Part shown: positions 24,745-36,400 of the stretch, piece by piece
Position numbering within the stretch: the stretch's first letter is position 1
Layout of the letters: every line of letters begins with the position of its first letter
Assembly (NCBI RefSeq): GCF_000235565.1
Contig: NC_017527.1
Coordinates: 868,001-932,000, forward strand
DNA: 64,000 bases
From: Methanothrix harundinacea 6Ac
GTDB taxonomy: Archaea > Halobacteriota > Methanosarcinia > Methanotrichales > Methanotrichaceae
Direction: 5' to 3'
Notes under the pieces: model-generated
Seen by the model: the letters and a program-made list of their open reading frames with translations, nothing else
Database searches by the model: none
What the model was told of the DNA's origin: nothing
Position numbers and translations under genes: made by a program

Positions 24745-25917
24745 ATGAGGCAAAGTCTTATTATATTATTAATATATATCATGCTCTACCCTAGCGCCCT
24801 GGCGATAGATATGTATTTTTCAGCCAGCAGCGGTCCCGGGAGCTCCGTCGCCATCATCGACTCCTACCAGGTCAGCGACGGCGTCGAGGTGAGGGGAGGT
24901 ACAAGAGCGAGCTTCGACCGCCTCGAGATCATCGACTCCCGTTGGATGGAGGGGGCGGGGTCGGCGGATGCCTTCCAGAGGTACGCCGGAAGCGGCGGAT
25001 ACTCCGGGATGAGCCGATTCTCGGCCGAGGACGCCCTGATCCGGATGGCCGGCGGTGCGAGCCTGAAGGCCGAGGGCTTCGGGGCATCTCAGTCGGCGGC
25101 CTTCGAGGGGAGCTACGGCCTTGCGGCGGTGGGGGCGACCGACCGGGAAGGGTGCTGGGCTGAGACCTCGGTGGAGGGGCGTGATGGCAGGACCAAAACC
25201 ATCATGACCACCGGTACTGGAAATAGCGCCTTTGCGACCATGGATGCGGCTTCCTCGGGGGATGAAACCCGCCTGGATATCACCTCCCACAGTCCCGCGG
25301 GCAGGTCATCGGCCTCCATCCAAAGCTGGATCTTCGAAGGCGATATCCTCTTCTCCGGGATGGGGCGCGCCGATCCAGAGGAGGCGATGGCATATCAGAG
25401 GTCGGAAGGTCAGGGCAGCGACGTGGGGATCACCACGAGCGGATTTCGCCACTATCCCGGGGTCGACTGGCTACCCGGGAACGACTACACCGAGATCTAC
25501 AGCCACGTCTCCGACGGATCCATGAGATCCGAATCCGCCGTCAGAACCGATGTCGATGGTTCCGCCTCCTGGCAGGATCTGATCGCCGCGGCGGGCGTGA
25601 TCAATCTTCAAAGCGAGTCGAAGGAGTTTCATGTCGGCGTCCCAGGATTCATCCGCGACGAAGAGCACAGCAGAGCGTCGGTCGATATCCAACCATCGGG
25701 CGGCACCGACGCGGAGTTTTCGGGGAGGATGACCGCCTCGATGGGAGCCTCCACCGGAGTGAAGCTTCAGGGGGTCCTGCGAGGGTCAATTCATGGAGAA
25801 GCTGAGGCAAACGATCGTACTGCGACCGTTGACACAGACGGCAACTGGCGTTTGCGGATGGAGTCGCAGACCGACGACGATTATGTCTGGATGGAGATTG
25901 ATACGGAGGAGATCTGA
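24745..25917 (+). CDS. exported beta-rich protein of unknown function
   Basis: 390 residues from the ATG at 24745; a TTG directly before it is an alternative. The signal peptide RQSLIILLIYIMLYPSALA is clear. The mature part is long, polar and Gly/Ser-rich, with alternating strands (GSGGYSGMSRFSAEDALIRM, VDIQPSGGTDAEFSGRMTAS) and no cysteine cluster or catalytic motif. It looks like an elongated extracellular beta-helix or filament-type protein. I do not recognise a family. Its stop is one base from the start of the small ORF at 25919, so it probably leads the operon of the giant genes. Confidence 0.8.
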   Translation: MRQSLIILLIYIMLYPSALAIDMYFSASSGPGSSVAIIDSYQVSDGVEVRGGTRASFDRLEIIDSRWMEGAGSADAFQRYAGSGGYSGMSRFSAEDALIRMAGGASLKAEGFGASQSAAFEGSYGLAAVGATDREGCWAETSVEGRDGRTKTIMTTGTGNSAFATMDAASSGDETRLDITSHSPAGRSSASIQSWIFEGDILFSGMGRADPEEAMAYQRSEGQGSDVGITTSGFRHYPGVDWLPGNDYTEIYSHVSDGSMRSESAVRTDVDGSASWQDLIAAAGVINLQSESKEFHVGVPGFIRDEEHSRASVDIQPSGGTDAEFSGRMTASMGASTGVKLQGVLRGSIHGEAEANDRTATVDTDGNWRLRMESQTDDDYVWMEIDTEEI

Positions 25918-25918
25918 G

Positions 25919-26137
25919 ATGGACGATCCTTTTCAGCCTCTCCCGGAGGATCTCGCGATCTCGTGCCAACATCGGAGGGCCTTTGGGCCGGGACCGGGGT
26001 CCTCTCCAGCTCTTGGTGTAGAATCTGGCAGGGCCGTTTTGGGGCCGGTCCCCGAACCCTGGAAGGGGCTGGTCGCTGCGATCGGGGCCGTGGCCGTGGA
26101 GCCATCGGGCCTTAAGGGGATGGTGTATCTCTTATGA
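25919..26137 (+). CDS. possible small protein, 72 residues
   Basis: An ATG at 25919 sits one base after the previous stop and has GGAGGAG 7 bases upstream, inside the end of that gene. Its TGA overlaps the ATG of the 1145-residue gene in ATGA. Coupling on both sides and a strong ribosome site argue for translation. The product is Pro/Gly-rich at first and ends in a mildly hydrophobic stretch (GLVAAIGAVAVEPSGLKGMV). No family is recognised. Its codon composition is not decisive, and it could be a chance ORF. Confidence 0.5.
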   Translation: MDDPFQPLPEDLAISCQHRRAFGPGPGSSPALGVESGRAVLGPVPEPWKGLVAAIGAVAVEPSGLKGMVYLL

Positions 26138-29100
26138 GCGACCAAGATTTCTTCAAAAAATTGTTCAGTATCGATGGATCCCATCTCTATGGTCACGGCG
26201 CGGAAGGGGGTGTATGGATCGGATATCTTCTATCCCAGGAGGGTGGCCCGATTGTCGGCCTCGGGGCATCATGGACGAATTTCTGGGGTGATAAGAAGAA
26301 GAGGATGAATGGAGGATCTTACTTATTCTGCGGCCGGGAGCCGGAGAAAACTGGGGATTTCCTCGCCAAATTGAAGGATTTTTTAAAGAATCTCAACGGG
26401 GTTTATCCAGACTATCATCGGTATGTATTCTGGTTTTCTGATCCAAACTCTGCAGGTCTGATGGGGCAGTATATACCGATTAAAAAGCTATCCAGCGATA
26501 AGGGACAGGTAGTCGGAATTAAGAGACAAGACTGGATCAAACTAAGAAATATACAATTTAGATTAGATCAAGGAGCAGTAATAACCCTCGATCAGAAGAA
26601 AGCAGAATTCCAGTTGACGAAGCCTGCCGGCGTAAATGTCAAGCTCTTCAATGAGATAGGTTCCAACAATTTCGGAGATGTGGGGGAGAAGGTCCGGATA
26701 TCCCTTACGGGAGCCGCTCCGGGCGCCATCAGTTTCGACGCCACTCTGAGGGCCGACGCAGAAAAGAACGAATTCAGGGCCGCCCGGGTCTGCCTCAAGT
26801 ACTTCTGCAAAGATGATTCGGGAGATATCCGTTCCCAGCCGTACGAGGTCTTCGCCCCCCTCGCCAAAGGAACGATGGTCCCCTTCAACGTCAGCCTCGA
26901 TCCGATCCACCCCCTCGACCGCCAGAGGTCGAAGTTCACCTTCGCCGGAACGCCCCCCACCTTTCCCAGCGGGTTTCGCCTCTCCCTCGGCCACGGAGTC
27001 ACCCTGACGCCGAGGGCGGAGAGATCGGGGCTCGTCTTCTCCGCCGATAAAACCAGACCAAAAATACCAGGAAAACCCCAGGAGGACTCCTTCTATCTCG
27101 CGCCCTCCGGGGATTTTGCCGTCGGCCTGGAGGATCCGGAGAAGTTCGCCCCCGCGGAAGGCCGCCCTCTCCCCCGCCTCCTCTGCGGCTTATCGGGGCT
27201 TGAGACGATCGGCTTTCACGCCGACGACATCTTGACCTTCGTTCCGGATGGTCCCGCCTTCGCCCCCGCCTTTCCCATAAAAGATGCATCCCTCGACGAT
27301 CCGGACCCCGCCGGGGAGGAGCCCCTCCTGGACGGGACTTTCACCACCTCCTGGATGCGGGTCAACCGCCCCGCCGGGGGAGAGGAGAACTTCTACTTCT
27401 CCCAGCCGGAGGGGGCGCCCCTATATGCCGGAGGTCAGGCTGCCGATCCCTCGGGGATCCTCGACCACCTCCAGAGGCCGTCGGCCCGCCTCGGGAGGGA
27501 GTTGTCCTACCCGATGGTGCCGTACGGGTTAGTGGCCGCCGATGGGGACGGCTTCAAAGAGGACGAGATCCCCAACTTCGAGCTCCAGATCATGAGCCCC
27601 TTCCGGAGGGGCGGGATCCTCTCCGGGGTCAAAGGCGGCGCTAGATCTCTATCGGTGGGCGAGACCACCCCTGCAGCCACCCCCCAGGGATTCATATCCC
27701 AGGTCTCGGCGGATGGGAGGTGGGATTCTCTCCTCATCGCCAGGAATGGGGAGGAGGCTCTGGAGTTCGAAGGGATCGACCCCGCCCTGCAGGCCGCCTT
27801 CTCGACCAACCAGCTCTTCCTGGTGGTCACCGACCCCGTCGCCGGGTGGGAGCTTGAATCGAAGGATCCCGCCGGATCGGCTTCAGGCAATACGGCCTTC
27901 AAGAACAGGATCTCCATCGGGGGCTGGCCCTTCGAGATCAACGTCGGGAAGGGCAACAGCTTCAACGATTACCGGAACGTCCTGATCTTCAAGTTCTGTG
28001 ATGGGACCCTGGCGGAGAGGGTGAGGAACCCAAAGCTATGGACCGATGCCGACGAGTTCAGCGACCCAAGATCTGGCGGCCCGGAGGCCGTCTCCCAGTG
28101 GCTCCAGGAGTACATCGCCGATGCGGCAGACGAGAAGGGGGATTACTTTAAGCATTTCAATGAAATAGTAAATGATGGGAGCTGGAACGGGGTCCTCGCC
28201 CTGAAGGTTGACATCGACCGCGACAAGTTTCCGCCTCAGCTGGAGGCGCTCATCGGCGCCATCGACGATCCGGAAGGCTTCAACGTCCATCACCTCGGGA
28301 TCGACGGGAGCAAGGTCGACGGGAGCAAGGTCGACATAACGACCAGCTCCCTCTTCGGGCTGATCTACTACTCCGACCCAGGCTACGACGGGTCGGGGCC
28401 CGTGCCGCCGGCGCCGGGGGCGGACTACGACTTCCGGGTCCTGACGATGAAGGTCCTCTTCGAGTCCTCGGCGATCAAGGACTTCGAGAGCCTCGCCCAG
28501 CTGACGATCAACAGGATCTTCGGCCATCCCGTCACCTCCACGGGGGACCCGGATAAGCTCTACAACGCCATCCTCTTCAACGGATCCTGTCAGCAGCACG
28601 GCGGCGAGACGGTCTACGTCCTCGACTCCGTCGGTGACAACTCCTTCTACCTCGATAGCAGCGTCCTGCGGAAGGTGGAGATCACAAAGGCCGATTTCAG
28701 CACCCTCGGAAATAACAATGGCATCGTCTCCTCGCGGTTTGGGCTGACGGGCTTCCTCGACTTCCACGTTCTGAAGGTGGGAAAGGGGGAGGAGACGGAT
28801 GAGGCTGGTGAAGAGGGCTGGCGCGAGGGGCCCGTCAGCTTCGATGTATTCTCCTTCGGTAGCGGTAGCGAGGAGGGAGAGGGCGAGTCCCGGCGAGGGC
28901 TCAGCTTCTCGGGGCTGGGGCTGGATATGACTTATCCTGCCTCCGAGAGCCAGAAGAAGGAGTTTCGCTTCGACCCCACCAAGATCGCCTTCAGCCTGGA
29001 GAAGAGCACCCCCCGGGACAAGTCGCTATTCCTGGAGTTCGGCCTCGCCTTCGAGGGCTTTGTGATCGGGGGTCCTGATAGCAAGCCCTCCGACGGTGGC

Positions 29101-29571
29101 TTCCTCCAGGTGAAGACCTCCCTCCGGCAGGCCGGCCTCTCCGGCCCCTGGCAGGGGCTCGCCTTCCGGCTGAACATGGGGACCCCCGGAGAGCTGGCGG
29201 GGAAGGTGAGCCTCACCTCCAGCCTCCTCCTCGCCTGGAGCGGCGGCGGCTCCGAGGGCTACAACGTCTTCATCGGGATCAAGCTCCCCGGCACCGGCGG
29301 CGGGGCGAAGCTCTTCGACCTCCAGGGGGTCCTCAAGCTCTCCATCGGGGACGTCAGGCTCTACTACGTCCGGGACCCGGAGGGGAAGAGGGAGTCCTTC
29401 CTCCTCACCCTCACCGAGATCGCCCTCAAGCTCCTGGGGATAGCGAAGCTTCCGCCGGGCGGCGCCACCAGCTTCTACCTCTTCGGAAACTCCGACCCCG
29501 GGGCCCGGGGGTGCGGCCTCGGGTGGTATGCGATGTACAACAGAACTAAAAAGAATATGGCGAAGGTATAA
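26134..29571 (+). CDS. giant protein 1 (1145 residues), unknown function
   Basis: There is no signal peptide. An N-terminal domain (about 1-135: SHLYGHGAEGGVWIGYLLSQ, YHRYVFWFSDPNSAGLM) precedes FRLDQGAV at about 142-149. A nearly identical motif occurs near residue 42 of giant protein 2. The rest is beta-rich with many Phe/Leu-Gly strands (LFLEFGLAFEGFVIGG, GLAFRLNMGTPGELAGKVSL), ending GLGWYAMYNRTKKNMAKV. A 15-base tandem repeat gives DGSKVDGSKVD near residue 725. The first 500 bases are AT-rich, the remainder GC-rich. It overlaps the small ORF and is followed, 19 bases later, by the EEP-like gene. No catalytic motif was found. It is probably structural. Confidence 0.85.
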   Translation: MSDQDFFKKLFSIDGSHLYGHGAEGGVWIGYLLSQEGGPIVGLGASWTNFWGDKKKRMNGGSYLFCGREPEKTGDFLAKLKDFLKNLNGVYPDYHRYVFWFSDPNSAGLMGQYIPIKKLSSDKGQVVGIKRQDWIKLRNIQFRLDQGAVITLDQKKAEFQLTKPAGVNVKLFNEIGSNNFGDVGEKVRISLTGAAPGAISFDATLRADAEKNEFRAARVCLKYFCKDDSGDIRSQPYEVFAPLAKGTMVPFNVSLDPIHPLDRQRSKFTFAGTPPTFPSGFRLSLGHGVTLTPRAERSGLVFSADKTRPKIPGKPQEDSFYLAPSGDFAVGLEDPEKFAPAEGRPLPRLLCGLSGLETIGFHADDILTFVPDGPAFAPAFPIKDASLDDPDPAGEEPLLDGTFTTSWMRVNRPAGGEENFYFSQPEGAPLYAGGQAADPSGILDHLQRPSARLGRELSYPMVPYGLVAADGDGFKEDEIPNFELQIMSPFRRGGILSGVKGGARSLSVGETTPAATPQGFISQVSADGRWDSLLIARNGEEALEFEGIDPALQAAFSTNQLFLVVTDPVAGWELESKDPAGSASGNTAFKNRISIGGWPFEINVGKGNSFNDYRNVLIFKFCDGTLAERVRNPKLWTDADEFSDPRSGGPEAVSQWLQEYIADAADEKGDYFKHFNEIVNDGSWNGVLALKVDIDRDKFPPQLEALIGAIDDPEGFNVHHLGIDGSKVDGSKVDITTSSLFGLIYYSDPGYDGSGPVPPAPGADYDFRVLTMKVLFESSAIKDFESLAQLTINRIFGHPVTSTGDPDKLYNAILFNGSCQQHGGETVYVLDSVGDNSFYLDSSVLRKVEITKADFSTLGNNNGIVSSRFGLTGFLDFHVLKVGKGEETDEAGEEGWREGPVSFDVFSFGSGSEEGEGESRRGLSFSGLGLDMTYPASESQKKEFRFDPTKIAFSLEKSTPRDKSLFLEFGLAFEGFVIGGPDSKPSDGGFLQVKTSLRQAGLSGPWQGLAFRLNMGTPGELAGKVSLTSSLLLAWSGGGSEGYNVFIGIKLPGTGGGAKLFDLQGVLKLSIGDVRLYYVRDPEGKRESFLLTLTEIALKLLGIAKLPPGGATSFYLFGNSDPGARGCGLGWYAMYNRTKKNMAKV

Positions 29572-29590
29572 ACGAGGGAGGGAACCGAGA

Positions 29591-30424
29591 ATGGTCTGCA
29601 TATTTCATCAGAATATGAGGGTTTTCGGAGGGGGTAGCCCTGTCCGGAATGGTGCATATAGCGGCGCATTCGCCGCAATAACCGCAGCACTTCCTCCAGG
29701 GACGGGGCCGATCTCCGTGGCAGGATTTACAGAAATTACGAATGGAGCTACGTCTAATGCAGCGTTAGGTCCTTTATGCGTTAACTTAGGAACCAATTTT
29801 TACGCCACTGTGGCATGCGGAGAGACGGCCTTAGCTCATGGGCCGGAGTTCATAGGGATCGGTATTAATGCAGCCTATACGATCGTATCTATAGGCAGAA
29901 TATTAATAAATTCAAATAATGGAATCAAATTAATTCATGATATCTCATCCGCTTTGCCGCCAACGCCTCTTTGGCGAAATGAGGTTCCTGGGGGATCCAC
30001 CCGTGACTATCGTGGGTTGGTATATGTAGTAATCCAAAATGCTGCGCTTAACAGAATAGCCGTCGGATTTCTACATAATTTGTACACATTTGAAGATCAA
30101 AAGATTCTTGTGATGGGGAATGTCCCATTGATGGCATTCTTAATGGCCAGCAACCCCATGATGCCCGTAGGAGGGCATATATACATAGGTGGCGATTTTA
30201 ATACTCTGCCTGATGTTAGTCGCGGAACAAGGCGAACTGGAATCGTTTATAATTACAGTGCGGGTGGAGCAACTACAATAAGTGGAAATATATACGATTA
30301 TTGGTATTCTGAGATACCCCATGGCGGCCCTCTTCCTGTGCCTTCTGTCCATTATAATACTATGAGTCCTGTATATCCGCCTGTAAACTTGTCGGATCAC
30401 GCCGCCATAACTTTAACAATATAA
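29591..30424 (+). CDS. endonuclease/exonuclease/phosphatase (EEP)-fold protein
   Basis: 277 residues after a GGGAGGGA ribosome site. The residues of the DNase-I/EEP superfamily appear in order: Asn8 in FHQNMR, Glu48 in AGFTEI, a GFLHN strand at 159-163, GGDFN at 200-204 and SDHAAI at 268-273 (catalytic His270). Members cut nucleic acids or dephosphorylate sugars and lipids; the substrate here is unknown. There is no signal peptide. The gene is markedly AT-rich compared with the GC-rich bodies of the two giant genes it separates, so it may have arrived separately. The low similarity to known members leaves room for an inactive or altered enzyme. Confidence 0.72.
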   Translation: MVCIFHQNMRVFGGGSPVRNGAYSGAFAAITAALPPGTGPISVAGFTEITNGATSNAALGPLCVNLGTNFYATVACGETALAHGPEFIGIGINAAYTIVSIGRILINSNNGIKLIHDISSALPPTPLWRNEVPGGSTRDYRGLVYVVIQNAALNRIAVGFLHNLYTFEDQKILVMGNVPLMAFLMASNPMMPVGGHIYIGGDFNTLPDVSRGTRRTGIVYNYSAGGATTISGNIYDYWYSEIPHGGPLPVPSVHYNTMSPVYPPVNLSDHAAITLTI

Positions 30425-30469
30425 TTATATTAAAATTAATTGATTATAAATTGCCTGGAGACATGAACT

Positions 30470-33400
30470 ATGACCCTCAACGATCTGGCTAGCCTGCTGA
30501 GAGGTAAGACTGAAGTCGACCTCAATGAGGATCTGTTGAAGAAGGCGAATCTTAAACCGCCCGATGGCTTTGATCAGCTGCTCCGCAGATCCTTTAAGCT
30601 GGATCAAGGTGCCTATCTGAAGGTCGTCCTGCCCGACGAGATCCCAAGCCCTGTCAACGATACGTTCGTCCTGACGGCAAAGGCATCAGTATTACATATA
30701 ATAAATATTAGATTAACAACAACGTTCTGTTCTTACAAAGATCTGGTAGATGTCGCCTTCTTCGCCGAAGGAGAAGATCTTCGCTTCGAGACTAACTTCC
30801 CATATTTGAAGGAATACATCGACTTTGTTAGGAAGTCTTTGAGTTACAGTTTCAGCTTCTCGACTTATGAGGACTTTTATAAATTTGGAATATCGCCAGA
30901 TCCAAAAAGGCCCATCTCTCCGAAGGATCTTCTTTCCCTCATCCCCCTCAGGGACTGGAGCGAAATGCTTCCAGGAGAGCTGCAGAGCTATTTCAACGAG
31001 CTATCCTTCAAGGAGTTCTTGGTGGCGATCCAGTCAGGCGACGATCCGGTGGTCAACTATACAGATTTCACCATTGGGACCAGGGAAGGCGGAGCGGTCT
31101 GGAAGCCCTTTGACTGGTTTGAGATGGACAGTTTCGATATCAGATGTATCATCCCCACCCCAAAAGCGAAGAGCCGTACTATGATCTTCCTGGGGGCGGA
31201 ATTTGTACTATTTCCAGAGATATTTGAAGGTAAATTCATAGCTCAGATCACCAGCGACCTGGCGATCATGGCCAACTTTAAAAGCGATGGACCATCGGAA
31301 GGGGTCAGCTTCAACAAGATCGTAAAGTATATCACCAATGATGCGATCATAATACCAGAGGATGTTGCTTCTTTTGTCTTTACGGATTTTTATATCTCGA
31401 TAGACGTGAAGAACCGCAGCTATTCCCTCGGAGCGTCGGCCAACGCCAGCCTGAAGCTGATCGAAACAAGAATCTCCCTAAACGAAGTGAAATTCCAGAT
31501 AGATGCCAGCCTCCCAAAAGACCTCCCTCCCAGATATACGGGATCGATCGTCGGAACCTTCTCCATCGAGGAATTCCGCATCTTCGTATCGGCGGAGTAT
31601 GGAGGAGCCGAAGAGGGCTGGACCTTCATCGGCCGGACCTTCCCCGGAGTGGTTATCCCCCTCGCCACGATCTTCAAAAATTTGATGAAAGAAATCCCCG
31701 GGTTGGAGGATTTCGAAAAGTTCTTCCCTGCGCCGGAGAGCCTCGATGTCAACAAGTTGTCTCTCACCGCCCGCCCAGCCCACGCCCAGAATAAGGGCTC
31801 TTATATATTCGACTGCGGAGTGGGATTGAAGGGGGTGAGGATTGATCCGATCGGAACCATAAAGGCCGATTCAAACCTGAATATAAAATATGATGATCGC
31901 CTTCATGCCTCCTTCGGAGTCGAGCTTACCCTGGAAGACCTGAATATAGTCGCCATCGTAGGCTACGATTTTGATAAGAAAGCCTTGACTCTAACATGGG
32001 ACGGCGTCACCGCTGCCATAACTGAAAAAAATGGGCAGAAGATAGCCTCCCTGACCCTTACGAAGTATTCCCTGGGCGAGATGATCGAGACCTTCGTCTC
32101 CTGGTTTTCAGGACAGAAGTTCGGCCTCGCCTCTCCTTGGAATATCCTCAACCAGATCAGCCTCGCCTCATTCAATCTCGATTTCAACTTTACCACTAAA
32201 CAGGTCTCTTTCCACTACAAGATCGGCCCCTTGAATCTGGGCCTTGCGAAGATTCAGAGGATCTCCGTCACCTACGAGCCCACCGGCGAGAACAAGGGCG
32301 TCAATGTAGAGCTGGAGGGTTCCTTCCTCTGGGGCGTCGATCCTAAGCATGGAGACGACAAGAAGCTGAAGTGGGATGCCACAAAGCCCGATGATGCCCC
32401 GATGCCCCCCGGCGCCGGGAACAAGTACTTCGACCTCCGCCTCCTCGCCCTCGGCCAGCACGTCGAGGTCGAGGGGATCACGGACTGCAAGTCGGTGGGA
32501 GATGCGATCAAGAAGATCGAAACTCTCCCGGTCCCCTCTCCCTCTCAGCTTCCCGCCGTCGGCTTCAGCCCCGAAAGCTCCTGGATGGTGGCCGCCGACT
32601 TCGGCATCCTGAAGGTCGACGAGACCCCCAAATACCCCCACTCCCCCCAGGCGGCCCCCAAATACTTCCTCTCCCTCCAGACGGTCTTCAACGACCCCAA
32701 CATCTACGGCCTCCGGGTCGCTCTCGCGGGACCGGCGGCGAAGGTCCTGGCCGGCCTCGACTTCGAGATAATGTACCGCCGGATCAGCGAGACGGTGGGG
32801 GTCTACCAGGCCCAGATCCAGCTCCCCGACAAGATGCGCAATTTCCAGATGGGGGCCTTCAACATCACCCTCCCGGTCTTCGCCATCGAGCTCTACACCA
32901 ACGGCGACTTCAAGGTCGACGTCGGCTTCCCCTGGAACCTCAACTTCTCCCGGTCCTTCACCATCCAGGCCCAGATCTCCTTCGTCCCCGTCATTGGCTC
33001 CGGCGGGATCTACTTCGGAAAGCTCAGCGGTGCCACCACCAACCGGGTCCCCGCCGTCACCAACGGGAACTTCAACCCCGTCATCGTCTTCGGCCTGGGG
33101 CTGCAGCTGGGGGTCGGAAAGTACCTCGAGAAGGGGATCCTCCGGGCCGGGATCAGCCTGACCCTGGTGGGGATCCTCGAGGGGGTCATCGCCCGGTGGA
33201 ACCCCTACGATGCCGGAAAGGACGTCGACTACTACTACTGGCTCCAGGGGACCATCGGGATCATGGGCAGGCTCTTCGGGAGCGTCGACTTCGGGATCGT
33301 CAAGGCCGAGGTGAACGTCACCCTCTCCCTCGTAGCCCAGATAACTTACGAATGCTATAAGGACATACCCATCTCCGTCATCGCCTCCGTCGACGTCTCC

Positions 33401-36400
33401 CTATCGATCAAGATCAACTGCGGCCTCTTCAAGATCACGATACACTTCAGCTTCTCCGCCCGGATCAAGGAGACCTTCACCATCAAAAACTCTGGCACCC
33501 TGCCCTGGACCCTCGCCGACGGCTCCGAGGCGGCCCTCCGGTCGAGGCAAGACCTCAGGCTGAGGGCCCCAACGGCCATCGCCTCCTCCGGGGTGGGGGA
33601 TGGCGGGCTGGTGATGAAGTGGGATAACTACCTGCCGGCCGAAGAGAAACAGATCCTCATCTGCCACTTCGCCCCGGTCATCTCCGCCTCGACCGACGAG
33701 ATCCATGGCGCTACAGGTCCCCACGCCTGCTACGTCCCGATGCTCCTCCTGGAGACGAGGTCGGCATCCGACGGTCCGGGGCTGGAAGAGGGGACGACGG
33801 GGATCACATCCTTCGAGCGGCTCTGCAACCACGTCCTCCGGTGGACGGTCGCCGCGGCCCTGGACCGGGGCATGACCAAAGACCAGATCGACGGCTACGC
33901 CGTATCCGATGACGAGCTCCTCATGATCATGAATAGCCTCTCCGATCGGGTGGTCACGATGCCTATCGAGGATGCCGATGCAGCCGACTTCATGCGGGAC
34001 CATTTCACTCTGCAGGTGGCATACAGGACAACGGCCAACGATGGGGGAGCCGGAGGGGCGGACGCTGCGGTATTCCCGATGCCGCCAGCCCTGAGGCTGA
34101 GGGTCCCCTCCTACCACGGTTCTAAGGATCTGGAGTGGAAGTTCTCCGAGTTCAACGCCGTGGACGAAAAATATCTTGACGCCCTGAGGACGCGGTTCGA
34201 CGAGCTCGCGGTCCAGGTGGAAGAGGAGATGGGAGGGGGCTCGGACCGGCGCCTTCTTTTGGGGGACGAACCAGAACCCGCCGGCCGATCGGTCGCCTCC
34301 TTCGTCTTTGCAGATTACTTCCTCCTCCTGGCCCGCCAGATGGTCCAGAACGCCAGAGACGGCCTCCGGAACTTCCAGTACCTCCTCGGAACGTCTAAGG
34401 AAGGAAAAGCATCCGATGAGATGGTCGACGATATCGTCGGCTGGATAAACGGGCATATGGCTCCAAAGGGGGACGATCCGATCGGCGATCTCCCGCCGCC
34501 CTTCACCGCCGCGGATTTATTCGAGGCGAACGGCCAGCATCTCCTGAACCCCCAAAAGGACCTCGAGATCCAGGGCGGGACCCACCGGATCGGGCCTTCC
34601 GATACCCTATCCTCCATCGCCGAAAAGGGACCGGTTGAAGTCATAAAGCTTGCCGAAGCTAACTTTGGCGAGAAGATCCTGACGGCAGGGATCGCCCTCG
34701 CTTGCGAAGGAGAGCCGGACTATGTTATCCGGGATGAGGACACCTTAGAGTCGATCTCCAAAGATCTCTTCGCCGGTTCGATGAAGGACCTTCTCGATAG
34801 ATCGGACCTGGCAACCAAGCCCGGGGTCCTGGCTGCCTCTGCCCTTCTGGCCCTCCCACCGCGATTCCACACCACCAAAGAGGGGGAGAGCCTGGAGAGG
34901 GTGGCTGCCGAGTATGGGATCCCGGTCCGGCGGCTGGCGGAGGCCGAGGCCAACCTGAAGGTTCCTGGCCTCTTCTCGACCTCCGATGGGATTGAGGCCC
35001 GGTGCCTGAACGTCCCCCACCTCCAGCGGTTCCGGGTCTCCGAGCTGATCGCTGAGATCCTGAGGACGATGGGGCTATCCCACCTCTCGGGGATCGCCTC
35101 CCGGTACCTCCTCCACGGGATGAGGCTCCCGACGGAGGGGATCGAGTTCTGCGACGAGGCCTCCGATTGGCCGGAGGAGGCCGGCCTCTACGCCCTCACC
35201 GGCCAGCAGTTCCCGATCCCCGCCCTCAACGAGGACGACTTCTCCTTCTCCCTGGCGAGAGACGAGGGCCTCGAATGGATAGACTTCCTGGGCGGTGCGA
35301 GCAAGACGGAGCTATCGGTCGTCATTGCGGGGGGCGATCGGGATCGGGTGGTGGAAGTCCAGAAGGCCGTCCGAGACGGGATCGTCCCCGGGATGAGAGC
35401 CCTGGGGCCGGAGCCGGTCTCCCGATCCCAGCCGATGACCTACCCCTTCCCCTCGGCTACGGTCTGGACCCATCCCGGGAGGGTCTCCCTCCCCCACGAC
35501 GACGGCTCTGGCGAGGGGCAGTCCCTCCGGATCTGGTCGTTGCCGACGAGCCTGGTGGAGCTGGCCGAATCGGGGGACGGAGAGTTGAAGCCTTTGATCT
35601 CCGTCCAGGTCGGGACCTACAACGAGGCGACCTCGAATATGGATCAGGTCCCCGTCAGTTCGTACGGCTGGGGGACCCTTATCGAGGTGGGGATCAAGAG
35701 GATCGAGCCGGTGGGAGAGAGCCCCTCGACCCGGACGACCTACGAGCTGGCGGGGGCGAACGAGCGGGGGATCCTCCTCCTGGAGCGGCTCCTCCGGGAG
35801 ATTCAGGGCTCAGATGAGCCGATCGGAGATATCCGGATCCTCTATCGTCCGAGCCCCCCAGGCAGCGTAGATCCCTATCTTCAGTCGGATGGGGACAAAG
35901 ACCTCACCATCTTCATCAGCCAGGTGAACCTTACGACCGAGACCCGACCACCAGATCTCCTCCAATGGGGCCGGGGAGCTCTGGCAGAGGAGGTCCCGAA
36001 GCGGCACAGGACGGCGGGTTGCCTGGACACCGCCTACGACTTCGTCAGGATGCTCTGGGAGAACAGCATCACACGCTCCGGAGGATACTACCTCTACTAC
36101 AGCTCCGGCGAAGACTCGGGCCTCCCGGAGAGCATATTCAACGAGAAGGGCGATGCGACCATATCTCTCCTCTTCATCTATGGAAAGCCCGGGGTCTCCG
36201 GGGTGGAGGGGGTCGGAAGCTACGTGAACTGTGCCGTCACCGGAGACCCGATCGATCCGTCGAGGTCCGTGGTCTATGGGAGGGCGGAACCCTTCGACCT
36301 CGACCACATCCCGAAGGCGACCGAGTCCCTGGACGAGATGGCCCGGAGGTATTATACAACCCCCATCGAGCTGGTGGAGGATCACCCGTCTCATCCCCTG

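Noticed and set aside
28303-28332. 15-base tandem repeat in giant gene 1 as a structural repeat array
   Set aside because: Only two copies, giving DGSKVDGSKV; more likely replication slippage than a repeat domain.
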